A DNA stretch of 64,000 nt from assembly GCF_900129325.1 (NCBI RefSeq), contig NZ_FQUP01000007.1, positions 64,501 to 128,500 of the forward strand, written 5' to 3'. Below are positions 55,954-63,716 of this stretch, in pieces; position 1 is the stretch's first letter; every line of letters begins with the position of its first letter. The position numbers were made by a program, and so were the translations under genes. This DNA comes from Kaistia soli DSM 19436 (GTDB lineage Bacteria; Pseudomonadota; Alphaproteobacteria; Rhizobiales; Kaistiaceae). Under the pieces are notes generated by a model. That model did no database searches. It saw nothing but the letters and a program-made list of their open reading frames with translations, and was not told the origin of the DNA.

Positions 55954-56823
55954 TCAGGCGGCCCGGTTCGTCGTGCCGTAGCGGATGCCCTTCTCCTTCA
56001 GCCAGCGTCGATAGGCGATCGAAGAGGAGTCCGCACGCGTCGGGATTTCGGCGCGCGGTTCGAGCGGAAGCAGCAGCGGGCGCTGGTTCTCGACGATGAT
56101 GCGGTCCTGCAGGAAGATCACCTGCTCGAAGCGCAGTAGCGCCGTCTGCGTGGAGAGGCTGTCGACGAGATACATCACCGGCTGGGCACGGCAGAGGTCT
56201 TCCTCGATCGGCTGAATAAACAGGGCGATCGCGTCAAGCCGGTTCGGCGATGTCGGGCAGACGCGATAGAGCATCACGATGAAGGGCGAGGGGACGCGAT
56301 AGGTCAGGTGGACGAAATCGCCCTTGTCCTCGGTCGCGGCGATGCGAGGCTGGAAAAAGGTACAGTTCGTCGCCCAGACCTCGTCGACATCGCGCCTGAT
56401 TTCGGACTGGTAGTGCGGCACCTCGGTATAAGGCTCGGCGCCGAGGATGTCGGTGTGAACAAAGGGAAAATGCGCCATGTCGAGGAAGTTCTCGACAATC
56501 CGGAGGCCGGATGCGCGCATCTTGACCCAGCCGCAGGGCACGAAGCGGCGGTCCGGTTCTGCGGCCTCGGGGATCTCGACGATAGCCCGCACCGGCGTCC
56601 CGAGCGAGGTCCAGACGCAGCCATAACGCTCGGCGACAGGAAGCGGCGGGCCGAGCGCTCCGTCTTCCTGCACCTCGCGGATCTCGGGTGCTCCGTCGGA
56701 AAGGCGACGGCTGACGATGTCCTGGCCGAGCAGCCGGTTTCGCATGGCCACTGCGCCTAGCTCAGCCGATGTTTCGACGGCGTACCAATCGTCCAGTGCG
56801 ACGCGATCCGTGGTGCGGGTCAT
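55954..56823 (-). CDS. Ring-hydroxylating-oxygenase alpha-like protein lacking the Rieske centre
   Basis: 289 aa, similar to VanA-type (phthalate-family) oxygenases but short by about 60 residues. The N-terminus DWYAVETSAEL...RRLSDGAPEI matches the usual entry strand. It then jumps to PLPVAERYGCVWTSLGTP, so the segment that carries CxH...CxxH is absent; the five cysteines of the protein do not form that motif. The catalytic domain looks complete: NFLDMAHFPFVH gives bridging D115 and Fe ligands H118 and H123, and FLQDRIIVENQRP gives D240. Its electrons must come from another protein, if it is active. The gap to the Mo-hydroxylase gene is 2 bases. Confidence 0.85.
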   Translation of the reverse strand: MTRTTDRVALDDWYAVETSAELGAVAMRNRLLGQDIVSRRLSDGAPEIREVQEDGALGPPLPVAERYGCVWTSLGTPVRAIVEIPEAAEPDRRFVPCGWVKMRASGLRIVENFLDMAHFPFVHTDILGAEPYTEVPHYQSEIRRDVDEVWATNCTFFQPRIAATEDKGDFVHLTYRVPSPFIVMLYRVCPTSPNRLDAIALFIQPIEEDLCRAQPVMYLVDSLSTQTALLRFEQVIFLQDRIIVENQRPLLLPLEPRAEIPTRADSSSIAYRRWLKEKGIRYGTTNRAA

Positions 56824-56841
56824 GTCCGTTCCTCGCCGTTG

Positions 56842-58215
56842 TCAGGCTTTCGTCCACTGCTTCGAGCCTTCGGCGTTCTCGGCAAGCCAGGCCTTGCGAC
56901 GGGCGAAGAGGCCGGGCGCGACACTATGGGCGCGGGCGATCAACTCCTTGATATCCGCCGTCTTGAGCGTGCCGTTCTCGACCACCACCTCGCCGTCGAT
57001 GACGGTCATGTCGACATCGCCGCCGCGCACGGCATGGACGAGATTGTGCTGGAGATTGAAATATTCGCCCGTGCCGAACAGTGGCGTCATGCGCGGCGTA
57101 TCGGTGCGCACGGCGATGAAATCGGCCTTCTTGCCGACTTCCAGCGAGCCGATCTCCTGGTCGAGGCCGATCGCCTTGGCGCCGGTGATCGTGCCCATGC
57201 GCAGCACCGGCCAGCTGTCGAGCGCCGCAGCGTCGAGGCCCTTCAGTTTGCCGAGCAATGAGGCAACCTTCATCTCCTCGAACATGTCGAGATTGTTGTT
57301 CTCCTTCTCGCCGTCGGTGCCGATGCCGACCGCGACGCCGGCGGCCAGCATCGCCTCGACCGAAGCGATGCCGCTGGCGAGCTTCATGTTAGAAACCGGA
57401 TTGTGCGCGACCGAGACGCCGCGCCGGCCGATCAGGTCGATCTCGCTTTCGTCGAGCCAGACGGCATGCGCGATCATGGCGCGCGGGGTCTCGAAGAAGC
57501 CGAGTTCATCGAGCACGAACATCGCGCGCTTGCCGTAGCGCTTGTCGAACTCGGCCGCCTCGATATTCGATTCCGAGCAATGCGTGTGGAAGCCGGTCTT
57601 GTAGCGCTTCGCCATCTCGATGGCGCGCTGCTGGCCGGCCTCGTCGGCATAGAAGAGATGTTCGAGGCCGACCCAGACATTGACGCGGCCACCGGCCTTG
57701 CCGTGCCAGTCCGCGATGGTGCGCTCGTTGTCGTCGAGGCTTTCGAAATAGTCGTAGTCGGGATGGGCGCCGACATAAGGCACCGCAACGAGGCGATTGC
57801 CGATCGTTTGCGCGGCGCGGGCGCTGCCATCCATGAAACGCCACATGTCGACCAATGTCGTCGTGCCGCCGAGGACGCTCTCTGCATAGCAGAGCAGCGA
57901 GGCAACCTCGGCTTCCTCGGCGTTCAGCACGCGGTGCATCGGATTGATATGCAGCGTCAGCCAGTCCCAGACCGGGAGATGTTCCGCCGTGCCGCGCAAC
58001 AAGCCGGAATGCATGTGGGCGTTGACGAGACCGGGCATCAGCAGCCGGTCCTCGAGGCGGACCACCGCCGCATCAGGATGGGCTTTGGTCAGTTCACCGG
58101 CCGTACCGACTGCAGCGATGGTTTTGCCGGAAACGAGGATCGCGCCATCCGGGATGCTGCGATTCTCGGCATCCATGGTGATCAGGAAGTCAGCGGCGTA
58201 GATCGTATCGGTCAT
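56842..58215 (-). CDS. Amidohydrolase/deaminase of the ATZ/TRZ (cytosine deaminase-like) group
   Basis: 457 aa, metal-dependent hydrolase. Ligands and motifs: VNAHMHSGLLRG (H67, H69), GFHTHCSES, MIAHAVWLDE, HNPVSNMKLASG and GIGTDGEKENNNLDMFEEMK (metal Asp). Relatives deaminate S-adenosylhomocysteine, methylthioadenosine, pterins, 8-oxoguanine or triazines. The substrate cannot be fixed, but a nitrogen heterocycle is likely given the Mo-hydroxylase and oxygenase encoded next to it. The start follows a G-rich site. An intergenic palindrome separates it from the GMC gene upstream. Confidence 0.9.
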   Translation of the reverse strand: MTDTIYAADFLITMDAENRSIPDGAILVSGKTIAAVGTAGELTKAHPDAAVVRLEDRLLMPGLVNAHMHSGLLRGTAEHLPVWDWLTLHINPMHRVLNAEEAEVASLLCYAESVLGGTTTLVDMWRFMDGSARAAQTIGNRLVAVPYVGAHPDYDYFESLDDNERTIADWHGKAGGRVNVWVGLEHLFYADEAGQQRAIEMAKRYKTGFHTHCSESNIEAAEFDKRYGKRAMFVLDELGFFETPRAMIAHAVWLDESEIDLIGRRGVSVAHNPVSNMKLASGIASVEAMLAAGVAVGIGTDGEKENNNLDMFEEMKVASLLGKLKGLDAAALDSWPVLRMGTITGAKAIGLDQEIGSLEVGKKADFIAVRTDTPRMTPLFGTGEYFNLQHNLVHAVRGGDVDMTVIDGEVVVENGTLKTADIKELIARAHSVAPGLFARRKAWLAENAEGSKQWTKA

Positions 58216-58274
58216 GAGGCCCCCCGGGTCCGGTTATGGTTTGAGACAGGGATCGGCCGGAAGCCTATCCGCCT

Positions 58275-58377
58275 GTCATTGCCGGGCTTGACCCGGCGAT
58301 CCAGCCTTGCCTGCAAGGCGCGGGCCGATCCGATGCTGGAAGGAAGTCTGGATTGCCGGGTCAAGCCCGGCAATGAC
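58275..58377. repeat. Rhizobial-type intergenic palindromic repeat, copy C
   Basis: Best-preserved copy: 30-base arms, starting GTCATTGCCGGGCTTGACCC and ending with its complement at 58377, pair at 29 of 30 positions around a 43-base centre. It is between the GMC oxidoreductase and amidohydrolase genes in the same transcription direction. Arms match copy A (7662-7743) closely. Confidence 0.88.
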
Positions 58378-58410
58378 ACAGCCTTGCCTTCGGCCAAGCC
58401 CTGAAGGGCT

Positions 58411-59976
58411 CTAGACATTCGCAGCCCTCGCCAGCACGAGGTCCGCCGCCCGCTCGGCGATCATCGTTACGGGCGCATGAGTGTTGCAGGTCGGGATCAG
58501 CGGGATCACCGAGGCGTCGGCGATGCTGAGGCCTTCGAGACCATGTACCTGCAATGATGGGTCGACGACGGCGTTCGCGTCGGTGCCCATCTTCGCGGTG
58601 CCGCAGGTATGAAAGAATGTCGAGCAGGCGTTGCGGACGAACACCTCCGTCTCGGCCCGGCTGAGCCGTCCGGCAGGCGCTGCATAGCCGGCAAAGAGAT
58701 CGGCAAAGGCGTTGGTGCCGGCAAGGTCCATCACGAATTCGACGCCGGCGACCAGCGCATCGAGATCGTCCTGCTCGGCGAGATAGTTCGGCTGGACCTC
58801 GATGCGTCCGCCCGGTCCGGCCTCGAGCAATTTCAGATAGCCGATGCTCTTCGACCCCATCAGGCCGGGGGCGACCGCGAAGACGTCGCCCGAAAGATCG
58901 TGCGCCGCCGCGATCTCGGGGACGGCGCTGCGGCCCTGGATGCAGAAGGCGTGTAGATCAGGCTTTTCGAGGTCGGGACGGCTTTTCCAGTTGATCATCG
59001 AGCCGCCGCCATTGTCGCGCATCGGCGCGAGCGGTGCCTTGGCGCGGAAGTTCACCGCGCGGACCAGTGGGTGATCCTGCAGGTTCTTGCCGACGCCCGG
59101 CAGGGGCACGCTCACAGGGATGCTTAGGCGCTGAAGGTCGTCGGGGTCGCCGATGCCGGAATTCAGCAGGAGACGCGGCGTATCGATGGCGCCGAGGGCG
59201 AGGATGATCTCTTTATGGGCGCGCGTCGTGATCGGGGCGCCGTCGACGATGTGGGAGATGGACACGCAACGGTTGCTCTCGAAGCCGAGCGTGATCGCGA
59301 GCGAGCCGGTCAGGATCGTGAGATTGTCGCGATCGGCGACAGGGTGCAGATAGCCGCGCGCGGAACTCCAGCGCGTGCCGGCGGCGATATTGAAGTTGGA
59401 GAGCGTCGCGCCTTCGTTGATCGGGCCGTTCGGATCATCGACCGGAGGGACGCCGAGTTCGATGGCGCCATCGCGCAGGGCGATCGCCACCGGATGCGGA
59501 TCGGCGCTGCGCTCGATGCGCAGCGGTCCGCTGGCGCCGCGAAGGTCGGTCTCGCCGTCCTCCCAGTCCTCGCAGCGCTTGAAATAGGGCAGGCAGCTCG
59601 CGAAGTTCCAGCCGGTCGCGCCCACCGCTTCCCAGGCGTCGTAATCGGATGGATGGCCGCGATACCACATCATCGCGTTGATCGATGACGAGCCGCCCAG
59701 CACCTTGCCGCGCGGTATGCCGATGACGCGGCCGCGGACATGCGCCGTCGGGGCATAGTCATAGCCCCAGTCATAAGGCCCACGCGTCAGGCTGACCCAT
59801 TTCGTCGGATCCTCGATCGCGGCGACGCCGAGATCCAGCGGCCCGGCCTCGATCAGCAGGACCGTTGCGCCCGCGTCTGTCAGGCGGCGCGCCATGACCG
59901 AGCCGCCCGAGCCGCCGCCAAGGACAATGAAGTCATAGGCGGGTTGGAGCTCGGAGGCGGCGCGGGCATAGGCCAT
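58411..59976 (-). CDS. GMC-family FAD oxidoreductase (choline dehydrogenase-like)
   Basis: 521 aa. FAD motif DFIVLGGGSGGSVMARRL (15-32), GMC signatures RGKVLGGSSSINAMMWYRG (about 82-100) and EIILALGAIDTPRLLLNSGIG, and C-terminal active site STFFHTCGTAKMG (His) with TCNTHAPVTMIAERAAD. It oxidises a primary alcohol to an aldehyde; the substrate is unknown. The ATG at 59976 overlaps the stop of the TPP beta-subunit gene by one base, which links it to the decarboxylase. An upstream in-frame extension lies antisense-free but within the decarboxylase gene and is rejected. Confidence 0.93.
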   Translation of the reverse strand: MAYARAASELQPAYDFIVLGGGSGGSVMARRLTDAGATVLLIEAGPLDLGVAAIEDPTKWVSLTRGPYDWGYDYAPTAHVRGRVIGIPRGKVLGGSSSINAMMWYRGHPSDYDAWEAVGATGWNFASCLPYFKRCEDWEDGETDLRGASGPLRIERSADPHPVAIALRDGAIELGVPPVDDPNGPINEGATLSNFNIAAGTRWSSARGYLHPVADRDNLTILTGSLAITLGFESNRCVSISHIVDGAPITTRAHKEIILALGAIDTPRLLLNSGIGDPDDLQRLSIPVSVPLPGVGKNLQDHPLVRAVNFRAKAPLAPMRDNGGGSMINWKSRPDLEKPDLHAFCIQGRSAVPEIAAAHDLSGDVFAVAPGLMGSKSIGYLKLLEAGPGGRIEVQPNYLAEQDDLDALVAGVEFVMDLAGTNAFADLFAGYAAPAGRLSRAETEVFVRNACSTFFHTCGTAKMGTDANAVVDPSLQVHGLEGLSIADASVIPLIPTCNTHAPVTMIAERAADLVLARAANV

Positions 59977-60584
59977 CAGTTGTGCTCGCTCGGCCCCATG
60001 ATGGTGATGCCTTCGCTCGCCTCGACATGCCGAACGAAGATGTATTTGTCCTCGCGCCCGTCCGAATGCTTGCGCTTGATATCTGGCTGCACGGTGCCTG
60101 AAACCTTGGCGACGACGAGATAGGGAGTGTCCGCCGCAAGGCCGGCCGCGCAATGGGCGTCGAACTCATCGATCGTCCGGGCCGTGTGCGCCGCGTCGAT
60201 GCCGGCGCCGCGGGCGATCGCGGCGATGTCGACGCGGCCGGAGGCGGTATGCGTCGGCGGACCGCCGATCGACTGGTACATCTCGTTGTCCCAGACAACG
60301 ATGAAGAGGTTCTTCGGCTGCTCGTTGCCCACGGTGGCGAGGATGCCGAGATTGAACATCATGCCGCCATCGGTATCGAGCGAGACGATGCGCCGATGCG
60401 GCAGGCCGACGGCGAGACCGAAAGCCTCCGGCGTGACGCAGCCGAGCTGCTGCTGGAAGAGGCTCGCGGCGCGCATATGCGGGGCCGCGTTATACCATTC
60501 GTCGACGCTGGCGCCGAGCGAGAGGATCACCAGTTCATTGTCGAGCCGGGCGGCCAGCGCCTTCATGCAGTCATAGCGCTTCAT
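59976..60584 (-). CDS. TPP-dependent 2-oxoacid decarboxylase, beta (PP-domain) subunit
   Basis: 202 aa, resembling sulfopyruvate/phosphonopyruvate decarboxylase beta chains. The TPP-Mg motif spans SLDTDGGMMFNLG (68-80) to VWDNEMYQS (97-105). N-terminal MKRYDCMKALAARL is typical. It would form an active enzyme with the PYR-domain subunit at 60652 and decarboxylate a 2-oxoacid to an aldehyde, which the cluster's aldehyde dehydrogenase could oxidise. Sulfo-, phosphono- or other side chains cannot be told apart. Its start is coupled (ATGA) to a 24-codon mini-ORF created by a tandem duplication. Confidence 0.85.
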   Translation of the reverse strand: MKRYDCMKALAARLDNELVILSLGASVDEWYNAAPHMRAASLFQQQLGCVTPEAFGLAVGLPHRRIVSLDTDGGMMFNLGILATVGNEQPKNLFIVVWDNEMYQSIGGPPTHTASGRVDIAAIARGAGIDAAHTARTIDEFDAHCAAGLAADTPYLVVAKVSGTVQPDIKRKHSDGREDKYIFVRHVEASEGITIMGPSEHN

Positions 60585-60684
60585 CGAACGACGCTCCCGC
60601 CGAGGGCAATGGCTGCACGCGCCGCGAGCATGTTCATGCAGATCTGGCGCTTCATCGAACGACGCTCCCGCCAAGGGCGATCGC
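60576..60684. repeat. 71-bp-offset tandem duplication at the subunit gene junction
   Basis: GCGCTTCATCGAACGACGCT followed by CCCGCCGAGGGCAATGGC at 60576-60613 recurs at 60647-60684 with only a few changes. On the minus strand each copy carries the end of the alpha subunit (…ALGGSVVR, stop) overlapping the start of a beta-like ORF (MKR…). The region between was duplicated together with them. Confidence 0.85.
60581..60655 (-). CDS. 24-residue mini-ORF between decarboxylase subunits
   Basis: Encodes MKRQICMNMLAARA followed by AIALGGSVVR and stop. Its first half resembles the beta start (MKRYDCMKALAAR) and its last half equals the alpha end (AIALGGSVVR). It begins in an ATGA overlap with the alpha stop and ends in an ATGA overlap with the beta start. 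It may serve as a translational relay and is unlikely to have its own function. Confidence 0.4.
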   Translation of the reverse strand: MKRQICMNMLAARAAIALGGSVVR

Positions 60685-61152
60685 AGAATGATAGTAGGAG
60701 GCATAGGACCAGTCATAGGCGTCGGTGATGGCCCGCTCGATCTCTTCCTCTTCGCGGACGACGCGATAGGGAATGCGCAAGGCGTTCAGCACCGGCTCCA
60801 TCGTGATACCGTGCGGGATTGCCCACCAGTTGTTCTCGCCGAGCTCGCCGCGATAGCTCATCAGCATGACGACCGGAATGCCGGCGCCAAGGCCCATGCG
60901 GGCGAGTGGCTCGACTGAGGCGCGGAGGCCTGAATTTTCCATCACGAGCACGGCGCGCTTGCCGGAAAGGAAGACGCCACCGCAGATCGCCGCGCCTTCG
61001 CCCTCATTGGTGACACGGATGGTGCGGATATCGGGATCGGCATCGAGCGCCGGATAAAGCGGCTTGAACAGCGAATCCGGCAGGTAGCAGGCAACCGTCA
61101 CCCCGGCCTTCTTCAGGCCGCGAAGGACGGCGTCGACCGCGCTCTGTTGCAT
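60652..61152 (-). CDS. TPP-dependent 2-oxoacid decarboxylase, alpha (PYR-domain) subunit
   Basis: 166 aa, N-terminal-type TPP domain as in ComD/sulfopyruvate decarboxylase alpha. VACYLPDSLFKPLYPAL, then RVTNEGEGAAICGGVFLSGK (about 46-65, containing the activating Glu), VMENSGLRASVEPLARM and HGITMEPVLNALRIPYRV. It partners with the subunit encoded at 59976. First gene of the catabolic operon on the minus strand; a LysR-type site lies 75 bases upstream. Products of this family are aldehydes such as sulfoacetaldehyde or phosphonoacetaldehyde, but the substrate here is open. Confidence 0.85.
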   Translation of the reverse strand: MQQSAVDAVLRGLKKAGVTVACYLPDSLFKPLYPALDADPDIRTIRVTNEGEGAAICGGVFLSGKRAVLVMENSGLRASVEPLARMGLGAGIPVVMLMSYRGELGENNWWAIPHGITMEPVLNALRIPYRVVREEEEIERAITDAYDWSYASYYHSAIALGGSVVR

Positions 61153-61226
61153 GGTGTCGGTTCCTCGTGATGGCCGAGCATCGCAAGCGCCTTGCGCACC
61201 GCATAGTCCTAAAATGACGACCTGGC

Positions 61227-61245
61227 TGTTGCGTCCAGCGCAACA
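61227..61245. promoter_or_regulatory. LysR-type operator (T-N11-A dyad)
   Basis: TGTTGCG-TCCAG-CGCAACA is a perfect 7-bp inverted repeat containing the T-N11-A core. It starts just past the lysR stop (61247, minus strand) and lies 75 bases before the decarboxylase start, the position expected for activation of that operon by the adjacent LysR protein. Confidence 0.6.
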
Positions 61246-61246
61246 C

Positions 61247-62176
61247 TCAGGCGTCGGATCGGGCCGCCCGCTCCATGGCGAGGCTGAGCTGCGCGGCGAG
61301 GGCCGTCGCCGCCTCCGAGGTTTCGCCCTTGCCGCGCGTCACGAGGGTCAGGCGGCGCGGTTTCAGGCGCGGGTCGCGGATCGGGACAAAGGCGAGCCGT
61401 CCGTCGCGAACCTCGCTCTCGATGCCGACGCGGGTCTGCAAGGCGACGCCGAGGCCGCGACTGGCGAGGTCGACCATCAGTTCGATCGAGTTGGTGCGCA
61501 TCCGCCTGACGACGCCGACCCCGGAAGCCTCCAGAGCCTCTTCGAGGGCGCGGCCGAGCGACAGGCTGTTGTCGGAGACGATGATGCGCTCGCCGGCCAG
61601 TTCATGCAGGCGAAGGCCAGTGCGTCCGGCAAAGCGATGATCCGGTGTCACCAGCGCGCCGATGCCGAGTTCCACGATCGTGAGGCGCTGCGTCGCCTTG
61701 GGCGCAGCGATGTCGAAGGCAATGCCGATCTCGCAGTCGCCCTCGGCGACGGCTGCAAAGGCGGCGCGGGAATCGACGACGCGCATGTCGACCGTGATCT
61801 CCGGATAACGCTGCCAGAAGATCGCCAGCGCATCCGCGGTCAGCCCGCGCGCGACGCTCTCGACCACCGCAATGGAAAAGGCGCCGCGGCGGAGGCCCTT
61901 GAGCTCGCCGAGTTCGCTCATTGCTCGCGCGAGTTCCGCGCCGCTCGCCCGGGCGCGGTAGAGCATCAATTCGCCCGCGCTGGTCAGCTTCAGCCGCCGC
62001 GTCGAGCGGTCGAACAGCGGCGTGTCGAGTTCTTCCTCGAACTGTGCCAGCGCGCGGCTGATGGACGAGGGCGCGACATTCAGCATGCGGGCGGCCTTGC
62101 GGATCGATCCGAGGCGGGCGACGAGCTGAAAATAATGCAGCCTCGGCGAGACGAGGCCGAGCCGGAGCGGATCCAT
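61247..62176 (-). CDS. LysR-family transcriptional regulator
   Basis: 309 aa. N-terminal winged HTH (about 14-72; LGSIRKAARMLNVAPSSISR is the helix pair, then FEEELDTPLFDRSTRRLKLT) and a two-lobed effector domain (about 97-300; VDLASRGLGVALQTRVGIE near the hinge). Likely activates the adjacent minus-strand catabolic operon via the dyad at 61227-61245; the inducer may be a pathway compound. ATG at 62176 overlaps the AraC gene's stop (TGATG); a GTG lies 3 bases earlier. Confidence 0.93.
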   Translation of the reverse strand: MDPLRLGLVSPRLHYFQLVARLGSIRKAARMLNVAPSSISRALAQFEEELDTPLFDRSTRRLKLTSAGELMLYRARASGAELARAMSELGELKGLRRGAFSIAVVESVARGLTADALAIFWQRYPEITVDMRVVDSRAAFAAVAEGDCEIGIAFDIAAPKATQRLTIVELGIGALVTPDHRFAGRTGLRLHELAGERIIVSDNSLSLGRALEEALEASGVGVVRRMRTNSIELMVDLASRGLGVALQTRVGIESEVRDGRLAFVPIRDPRLKPRRLTLVTRGKGETSEAATALAAQLSLAMERAARSDA

Positions 62177-62988
62177 CACGCTGTGCCCGCGCCCGCGGCC
62201 ACCAAGCTGCGAAAACGGCCGGGCGTCATGCCGAAGCGAGCCTTGAAGGCGCGCGTCATGTGGCTCTGATCGGCAAAGCCGACGCGCGCCGCGACGTCCG
62301 ACAGCGTCGCGCCGCCCGCGATCAATGCATGGGCCGCGGCGAGGCGGCGACCGATCAGGTATCGATGCGGCGAGGTGCCGGTGAGGTGGCGGAAGGCCCT
62401 GGCCGTCACGAAGCGGTCGATGCCGGATACGCGTTCGAGATCGGAGGAGCCGATCGGGCGGTCGAACTCCGCATCGAGCAGGCTTTTCACGCGCGCGACG
62501 GCCGCGATCGGCTGTGAGGTCCCATGGGGCTGGAGGCCGCTCCGCCGCGCCAGCAGCACCGCGAGTTCCGCAAGGAAGCCGTCGATGGCGAGGGGAGAAG
62601 CGGGACGCGGGAAGCCGGTGAAAATCTCCGCCAGAAGGTCGGCGAGGCGAGGATCGGCCGCGACTGCCTCGTCGACGAATGGATGCGCGCCGGGCTGGCC
62701 GAGCGCTTCGGCAATCCGCGCCGGCTCGACATAGATCATGCGGTAGAGGAAGCCGTCCGGCGCCGCGGCACGGCCGTCATGCAGTTCGTCCGGATGCAGC
62801 ACCATGCACTGGCCGCGCCAACTGACCCGGCCCGCACCGCGATAGCGAAAGCCCTGCGCGCCCGCGAGCGTCACGCCGATGGCATAGGTCTCGTGCCGAT
62901 GCGGATCATAGGCGTGGCCGCCGAAGCGGGCGACGAGCCGCTGGACGCCATCGGCGGCGGGTTCTGTCATGATGAAGTCGTCGGTCAT
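62176..62988 (-). CDS. AraC-family regulator with N-terminal cupin-like domain
   Basis: 270 aa. N-terminal AraC ligand domain (about 10-150: HAYDPHRHETYAIGVTL, MVLHPDELHDGRAA) and C-terminal double HTH (about 165-265: RPIGSSDLERVSGIDRFVTA; GGATLSDVAARVGFADQSHMTRAFKARFG is the usual second helix pair and signature region). It lies divergent from a DUF2000 gene, a pairing seen in other proteobacteria, and is translationally coupled to lysR. Confidence 0.93.
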   Translation of the reverse strand: MTDDFIMTEPAADGVQRLVARFGGHAYDPHRHETYAIGVTLAGAQGFRYRGAGRVSWRGQCMVLHPDELHDGRAAAPDGFLYRMIYVEPARIAEALGQPGAHPFVDEAVAADPRLADLLAEIFTGFPRPASPLAIDGFLAELAVLLARRSGLQPHGTSQPIAAVARVKSLLDAEFDRPIGSSDLERVSGIDRFVTARAFRHLTGTSPHRYLIGRRLAAAHALIAGGATLSDVAARVGFADQSHMTRAFKARFGMTPGRFRSLVAAGAGTA

Positions 62989-63041
62989 TCACTGCACGAT
63001 CGTTCAAGACGCGGCCGTCCGACGATCCTAGCCTTGTGACC

Positions 63042-63449
63042 ATGCTTTACGCCACCAAGACTGCACTCGTGATCCTCGACGATCTCCTGCCCTGGCAGAA
63101 GGTCAATATCGCCGCCTTCCTGGCCGGGGGCCTCGCCGCCCGGCATGAGATCATCGGCGAACCCTATCGCGACGGCGACGGCAACGCCTATGCTGCACTG
63201 ATCCGCGAGCCGGTGTTCATCTATGGCGCGGACGCCGCGGGCCTGAAGCGGACGCATGGACGCGCGCTTTCCCGTTCGCTCGAGATCGCGATCTATATCC
63301 GCGAGATGTTCGCAACCAGCCATGACGCCGCCAACCGGGAAGCTGTCGCAGCGCTACCGGCCGACGCGCTGGATTTCGTCGGCATCGGTCTGCATGGCGA
63401 GCGCAAGATCATCGACAAGGTGACGAGCGGCCTGAAGTTCATGGGGTGA
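63042..63449 (+). CDS. DUF2000 family protein
   Basis: 135 aa. LYATKTALVILDDLLPWQKV at the N-terminus, then GLAARHEIIGEPYRD and FIYGADAAGLKRTHGRA, match the DUF2000 family, a compact alpha/beta fold of unknown function that often sits opposite an AraC regulator. Divergent from the AraC gene with only 53 bases between, so probably its target. ATG at 63042; an in-frame GTG is 6 bases earlier. Confidence 0.85.
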   Translation: MLYATKTALVILDDLLPWQKVNIAAFLAGGLAARHEIIGEPYRDGDGNAYAALIREPVFIYGADAAGLKRTHGRALSRSLEIAIYIREMFATSHDAANREAVAALPADALDFVGIGLHGERKIIDKVTSGLKFMG

Positions 63450-63628
63450 TCGGCAGCGGGTCATGCCGACATGAGGCTCAACCGCGCCAGCGATGTGGCC
63501 AGAATCCGGACATGATGTGGCGGTCCGTCTCTAGACCGGCGGAAGATGGCTATTGTGCGGCGCAACATGGAGCCGCAATGTGATATTGCTCTGCATCAAA
63601 CGCAGGCCTGCCATGACTTTTCTCTGAG

Positions 63629-63656
63629 TGCTCATCTCCGGCGGACTGGCCTATCT
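63629..63656 (+). promoter_or_regulatory. Shared promoter signature of the second DUF1127 gene
   Basis: TGCTC (63629-63633), a 17-base spacer and CTATCT (63651-63656) followed by TCCA. Spacing and bases match the element before the DUF1127 gene at 48176, and the distance to the ATG (60 bases) is similar. The rest of the 63450-63716 gap shows nothing else recognisable. Confidence 0.55.
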
Positions 63657-63716
63657 TCCAATCATCGAAAGCGGAACGGCACTGGCCCGGCGCTTCCGGA
63701 AGAAGGACCGAATGAA

